DNA from: Ptychodera flava
Lineage: Eukaryota > Hemichordata > Enteropneusta > Ptychoderidae
Assembly: GCF_041260155.1 (NCBI RefSeq)
Contig: NC_091928.1
Location: 41,233,388-41,297,387, forward strand
Length of the DNA stretch: 64,000 nucleotides
Direction: 5' to 3'
In this document: positions 58,012-64,000 of the stretch, one piece after another
Layout of the letters: each line of letters begins with the position of its first letter
How positions within the stretch are numbered: the first letter of the stretch is position 1
Program-made: the position numbers and the translations under genes
Notes under the pieces: generated by a model
What the model saw: the letters and a program-made list of their open reading frames with translations, nothing else
Told to the model about the DNA's origin: nothing
The model's database searches: none

Positions 58012-60720
58012 AGGTCGTCCTCATGGAAACTGTTACCGTGGCCGGGCCACGGAAGCAGTGAATTGTGAAGTGATGTGTGACAACATTGATAATGATGAAA
58101 ATGTCATCACCAGAAGATAAAATATTTAGATTTGTAGATAAATCTGGGGGATCGTTTCTACTCTATGCTTTCTACTTAAGTGACATTTTAAGACTAATCT
58201 TTTCTAAGTTTTACAATAACAGTTCTGTGAGCACAGAATAGTTCTTACCTGCTCACCATTAGCCATACTTATCAATTTTGACATTTTGGTTGTTCCTTCT
58301 GATTTTAACGCCGTTATGTACCGCCCTTTACTAAATGAGGATAAGAAGGGTATTTACCTTATTCATACACCAACAAGATGGGATGTTGTTTATTCTATTA
58401 CATGTCAACGTATCCTACATCTGTTACTGGAGGTGCAAGTCCTTTTGTTGGAGATAAAAGTCTCTCTCAACAGAAATTTGCATATGCCCATACTTCTATA
58501 TGTCCTAATATTTTTAATGAGGCATGTCAGCAATGTTAACCAATTGAACAGTGGTGGCAGACTTAGTATTTAATGGCCACATAAGTAGAAATTTGTGATT
58601 GGCTAACATAGACACAGGTGAAAGAAATCCTTTGAGAATAATGTGTGTCTTTTCTATATCGGAGACAAATAAGTGTTGTATGCATTGTTCAGTAGGTGCC
58701 CGAGCAGCTTTCTCGTTTACTTGCTTTCCAAGCTGTTATGTCTTTCATGTACGGCAAACTTTTATAAGAAAGTACTTTTACAGTACATGTAATTAGGTGC
58801 TGTTTCCATGGAAATTAGACGTTGTACACGTTTTCGAAAAGAGCTGCAAAAAGTGTGGATGATTCTGTCCTCACAATACTCCATTCACTTCTAATGATCA
58901 GTCAAACACTGGGGGCGCTGTCTTGAAAGTCTCAACAGTAGACTTGTGATATTAAAAAAAAATGTACTGTCTATCTTGAACTGGTCGTTAAATTTTGCCT
59001 TTTAAAAGTTTATAACATATTAAAGGCTATCGTTTATTACTTTGATCTTGAAGATGCCATGATATATAAAGTTAAGAGATACCAGAATATAGGCCAACTC
59101 ATTCAACGATGACTAAAAGGTACTATATATCCAATGCTTGTTGAAAATACTTGAAAAGTACAAATTTATGTTGAGTTTCAGAATGCAACTAATTTGAATT
59201 CCTTTTAACAACTCATGAATTGAGACTTTTAAAAAAATCTTTATAACCAGCATAGTATATCATAGAAATGACAATATATATATAGTGTTAATTGTTAATG
59301 ATATTTGTCTCTTTGCAAAAAGTGCAACTTAATGAAGGTAAAGAGTTCATCACAACTTGAGAATTCTGTGCAGTCATGGTAACTTTTATGTATGCAATCA
59401 ATGTGTGATTTAGTGTACCCATGCCATATCTCAATGCAATTGCCCTGTGTGTATTTCTTTTGAATCCAGTGAATACGATTTTCATATTCCATTGACAAGT
59501 ACTGGGATGTACTAATTTCCACGCAAACCTATAGATATGTAATTCCTATTTCCAGAGGACCCTGATATGAGGGCTATAAAATTCCACACCATGCCAGTTT
59601 CTTTTTTGCCTACTGCCCATAGAATGTTAGTCTTGGCAATAATGTCTTTAAGCTTTAGAGTGTATATATCAAACGTTTTAAGGGGCTTATTTTGGACATG
59701 GTACACCTGTTATTCTGCCTGCGCAATTATATAATTCACACTTACTTGCCACACAAGTCCTCTTTTTTCCCATTCAATTTTAAAGCCGTTGAAACAATTT
59801 GATGTTCAACTCCTGAGGAATAAGCCCCTTTAAAACAATGGTTCACTGTGTTGACGTTAGCATTTTTGATGACTTTCCAATGTTATTTATATATGTATGT
59901 ATCATGTATGCATAATGATTAATTATCATAACATGTAATTATTGGTAACAATTACAATTATTATACATTCAACATCAATTACAGATTGTATTATTCAATT
60001 ACAGTAGATGCAGTAATGCCATATGCTAACATTATCCTGTAGATTATTGTTGAAATATGTAGGTAGAGGAGAAGACTGTGATTTCTACTTGGGAATTCTG
60101 GCAATACCAAGTTGAATATGTAAATATTTCAACAGGCAAACCTCATCAGTGATTGGTTATTCTGCTGTGCATTGATTTTAACAAGACCTATTGAAAAGAA
60201 ATCAGTGACCCGTGTTCGATAAATGTATCTTGAGTTCACAACTGCTGTGTATAAGTGACGTACACTGGCGACATTGAAAAATTAAAAGCCAAAACAAGAT
60301 CACAAATTACCACCATTCACACAATTCATCATCCTCGTCCTGTAACATTGTCTTGTAATGCTGGACAAAACATGGAAACTTACATGTTAGAGAGTGCCTC
60401 TGATGCTACAAAGTGACAGCACATTTTCGCATCAAGTGCATTTCTTCATCTGGCAAGTTTAACGATAGTTGCGTCCACCTTTGTCTTCCATTCCCAAGAA
60501 TTATGAGGATAATTTTTAAAACAGAATTTAAATTTGAAGATATATGCAAAATTTTAACTCGATATCAATAGAATTATAAAAGTTTAGTGTAACTTTTTTA
60601 ACCCCAATTATATGAGAATGTAGTTTGTAGTGTGTGCAATACTTTTTGCAAAGCCATTAATTTGCATGATATTTAGAATAAAATGCTCAAGGCAGCCAAT
60701 CATCTCTTGATTCTGTTGTT
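58012..60720 (+). other. Probable 3' UTR and downstream spacer of the LIM gene
   Basis: AT-rich and non-coding. The clearest plus-strand poly(A) signal is AATAAA at 60677-60682 followed by T/G-rich sequence, which would imply a 2.7 kb 3' UTR; a nearer weak signal is possible. A CTCF-like CACTGGGGGCGCTG is at 58907-58920. No gene recognised. Confidence 0.35.
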
Positions 60721-61180
60721 TTGTGGTGTCTTATATATTGACTTCAATATTTTAGTCACGCTGCATAATAGCATGATCCATACACTCAAAGTCACTTAAA
60801 ATATCAGGACTTTAAATAACAGTTGATTTTTGTGGTATCTCATATATTGACTGACTTCAATATTCTAGTCACATGCCAGATATAGCAGGGCTCAGACGCT
60901 CAGTCACTTATTGAAAATGTAGACTTTCAAGAGGTTGTTCACCAATTTTCAAAGATTTTTCAAGGTGAAGTTTATCATTTTTCCAATACATAATATTTTT
61001 TATCATTTTAGTGACATTTTAATGATATTGTGGTCAATCATTTGGTGAATTTTGAAATTTAGAGGGGCTTATAAAATTTCCAGGACCTTTTAGGACTCAT
61101 GGACTTGCCAGGAAGCTTGAAAATTCATGAAATGTAAATTACCAGGACTTTCCAAGAGCATACAGACTCTAATATAGTCT

Positions 61181-61427
61181 TTAAAGGGAAACAGTCGTCA
61201 GAACTGTGCCTGTGCGAGTTTCTTGTTTACAAACAATGTATTTTGTGCACGATATCTAGATGCACCTCATAATCATAGCTGCAACACTTTAAATTATACG
61301 ATGTGGATTATGACAGACATGTTTTAACTTTCATCAATCACCATCGTACCTTGGATACAGTCTTGCCATGGGTCGTATGGGTCCCACACGACCTTTGAGC
61401 GCAGTTCCGACGACTATATCCCTTTAA
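61181..61427 (+). mobile_element. TTAA-flanked MITE, family D (copy 3, best preserved)
   Basis: TTAAAGGGAAACAGTCGTCA to GACGACTATATCCCTTTAA: the outer ~26 bases are an inverted repeat. 247 bases, non-coding, intergenic. Confidence 0.85.
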
Positions 61428-61987
61428 AATGCTTCACATCTGTAGGGTAGGCTAGACCATATACAGTCTGTCTGTACCTACAAAAATTTGGATTTGAAGG
61501 GCCTTTGTAACATTCCAGCTCTCAAAAACTTTGCTACATACTACTTGTCTGAAAATCAATGCTTTTCTGAGCAAGTTTATTTTGGTGAATGAATACAAAA
61601 TCCCCTAGAATGTCGAATTACAAGTACTACAACTTGACCCAGGTCTAGTAGTCTTCAGTCATGCCAATTATTTTTCTCTTTCATATCTGACAATTTGGGA
61701 CTGCTTCAGAAACATCAAAATGCTTGAAAATGACTCAAACTGCCCAGTTTTCTTTTAGATGATGACCAGTACACTTATGTGTCATATTTGTTCATCACAA
61801 GCAAAATGCTCGGTAATGTCAAGGACTTAAAATTTGCAGAGTGGGTGTATTTTGTCAGACTCTAATGACTGACTGTAATTGACATTTACAAAACTTTCAT
61901 GTCATACACAATTTTCAATCGCAGGAGAAATCCCAACCGCCATGTTGTTTGTTTACATTGCCAGGCACGTTGAAAGTCAACGTAGTC

Positions 61988-62348
61988 TTGGTAACCCAGG
62001 CCACCCCCACACAGTTTGGGAAAATCACATTAAAAAATGTGAGCAAGATGGCATGGTAACGACAACTACAATGTATCCTGGGAGCAATTGATCTACGATG
62101 TAATTACTATGTTTTGAATTAAAGTCACGGAAAATATACCTTCAAGGTAAGTCACTTCTACAATACCATGAAGCTGTATTTTCCATGACTTTAACTCAAA
62201 ACATAAAATTACATTACAGATCTATTGCTCCCAGAATGCATCACTCTTGTCCGTGTTGTGCCATCTTGCTCAGAGATTTTGAACGGGATTTCCAGAGACT
62301 GTGTAGGGGCAGCCGGATGAGGGCCTGAGAATAGTCTGGGTAACTGTG
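61988..62348. repeat. Long imperfect palindrome (foldback element)
   Basis: Two arms of about 160-185 bases face each other around a loop of about 14 bases centred near 62157. Matching blocks include ggaaaatataccttcaaggta / its near-complement, gagcaagatggc (62041) / gccatcttgctc (62260), and ctgggagcaat / attgctcccag. Likely a foldback or hairpin transposon. Non-coding. Confidence 0.75.
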
Positions 62349-62659
62349 ACTAGGATCAATGCAAAAAAATTTTGATGAGCCAAAATTGATGATATAGACG
62401 CAGATTGTCATGATGTAGAACGACCAAAGGATAAATCCTGTAGTTTTTGTCAAGAGATGGCAAACTAGGCTTGTACATGTGATAACGGTGATTGAACAGT
62501 TGATCAACTAAGGACAACAAACAAACATACCATAGCAAAGACATGAATAACATTGCAAATCTTTAATCCTTATTTTGAAAATGCAACTTCTACAGATATT
62601 CAATTTTTTGTAAAGCACTGCATAAGCATTTCTTGTATGGCAGTGATCAGCAGGTGCAA

Positions 62660-62675
62660 TTTATTGCAATTTATT
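62660..62675 (-). promoter_or_regulatory. Poly(A) signals for the right-edge minus gene
   Basis: Two minus-strand AATAAA signals (62665-62660 and 62675-62670) lie about 190-200 bases beyond the stop at 62864-62866. Confidence 0.45.
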
Positions 62676-62863
62676 CAACATGTGAATTTACTCTGATAAA
62701 TATGGTCGCAATTAGAAATCGTTAAAAATTGTCATAATGCAAATATTTAATCAAAACACCTCAAACTGTAGGTATTGTAACATTTTAGCAAATGCTTAAA
62801 AAGTCAAAATGTTAACATCAGGAGAGAGAAAGATTTCCTAACTTTGACATCAATCAGAATTTC

Positions 62864-63758
62864 CTATTCTTCGCATGATACCGATTTAGCTGATGTGTGC
62901 TCTTCTGGTATGTCTGCAATTTTGGGTTTCTTTACTGGGCTGGCTTCATCAGCCTCTGCTGGCTCATTTTCCAGCGGTCGTTTGTTGTTTGTTTCCTCAG
63001 AATCCACCTTTGGAGTTGTTGTTTCCTCTGAAATGATAAAAGTGAAAAGGCCCTTGATGATACTAAAGCATTGTTGTCACTTCAAAGAGCAGGTTGCATT
63101 CTTATGTAATATACAGGATATAAAGACTCGCCCACAAAATACCAATCACATGTCACATTGTGCCTAAAAACTGCCTGTCACTTGTGCTCATATTATACTT
63201 AAAGAACTATGTTTTAACTGAAGAAACTTCTTACACCATTCTTCCATTTGATCACAATAAGAAAAAATTATATCCACTGATGAAATTTTCTTACAATGCC
63301 ATATTTTTAGCAAAATAATTTTTAGCAAAATTAAAGCTTTGCAGAGTAAAAGGAGGATTATTCAAAATGTAGGAGGGAACATGGTTACCTCTGCAGAACA
63401 GTGAAAGAAAAAACCCTGAATATGTCACAAGTGTACATCAGACCACAAATCTCACAATCTCAAGTTTAGGATAAGCTCCTAGAACATTATGAATAGTGTA
63501 TTTTCTGACTCTGACACAAAATTTTCGACACTTTCATTTCTTTCTCGACCTTCAAAGAAGACAGCAGGGAAATTTCAGTTAAGAAAAACTGACATGAGCT
63601 GCATTCTTATGTTCTGGGAGAAGTGTTTCATGGACCTTACCAGTTTGAGTCTTTTCTTCATCTTTCTTCTCATCAGACATCTTCTCACTGTTTGATGAGT
63701 TCATATCTCCTTTGTGCATGTTCTCACAATGTTCTGATTTCATTTCATCTTTCTTCTC
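62864..63758 (-). CDS. 3' end of a charged, probably nuclear protein (partial)
   Basis: Two minus-strand exons, 63758-63641 and 63027-62864, with AG acceptors and a GT donor (CTG|GTAAGG), join in frame and end in TAG. The 93 or so visible residues are Lys/Glu/Asp/Ser-rich: EKKDEMKSE, MSDEKKDEEKTQT, then EETTTPKVDSEETNNKRPLE and EASPVKKPKIADIPEE. The KR-x-L-E...KKPK pair resembles a bipartite nuclear localisation signal, as at the C-terminus of prothymosin alpha/parathymosin (KR...KKQK). Low complexity makes the family call weak. The 5' exons lie beyond the right edge of the window. The 5' reading phase of the first visible exon is assumed from its open frame. Confidence 0.6.
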
Positions 63759-64000
63759 CTACAAAGATATCGAAGAGATTTATTCGCTATTAATGAGGAA
63801 AAAATGTAAGAAGCATGCAACACATGTACAAGTATTTAATACATACCAAACAGGGAAAACAACACCATGTACCCTCCTGATGCAAACAGTACATGAAGTT
63901 CCACTTAATAATACTAACGGTAACACTAGTGAACCTTGAGCTTTACTGCAGGTTCAAAATAAGTACAGGGCAAAATCCACAAATTAATTGATAATATAAT

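Overview
The window looks like nuclear DNA of an invertebrate animal: AT-rich, with GT-AG introns, AATAAA poly(A) signals, microsatellites and many short terminal-inverted-repeat elements. An intronless TRIM-NHL gene beside troponin T-like muscle genes suggests a marine deuterostome (hemichordate, cephalochordate or echinoderm). I favour a hemichordate, but this is inference and the sequence does not prove it.

Layout. (1) 1.2-3.4 kb, plus: intronless TRIM-NHL E3 ligase gene. (2) 10.2-27.5 kb, minus: a 16-exon troponin T/caldesmon-like gene (392 aa) with its probable muscle promoter near 29 kb. Its N-terminal acidic region is built from an array of 30-45 bp in-phase mini-exons plus an (EP)n exon. 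(3) 29-42 kb: gene-poor spacer with repeats. (4) 42.8-51.8 kb, plus: a second troponin T/caldesmon-like gene, divergently oriented. Its exon lengths and intron phases match gene 2 nearly one for one, so the two are paralogs. (5) 53.3-55.4 kb: a ~2.07 kb TTAA-flanked DNA transposon. (6) 55.8-58.0 kb, plus: three exons encoding a perfect-consensus LIM domain. They are in phase with the last recognised exon of the second troponin T-like gene, so the best single model is a troponin T-LIM protein of about 588 aa. An alternative first exon inside the transposon would instead give a separate 141-aa LIM protein. (7) 62.9-63.8 kb, minus: the last two exons of an acidic, Lys-rich protein with a prothymosin-like nuclear signal, running off the right edge.

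Functionally the centre of the window is a contractile/actin-filament cluster: two tropomyosin-binding troponin T-like proteins and a LIM module. The introns and spacers are full of short TTAA-flanked elements. One group has CCC...GGG ends (piggyBac-type). Another has AGG...CCT ends (Kolobok-like). One of these families carries a perfect SRF/CArG box (CCATATATGG) in all three copies, and all three copies lie in or beside the muscle genes.
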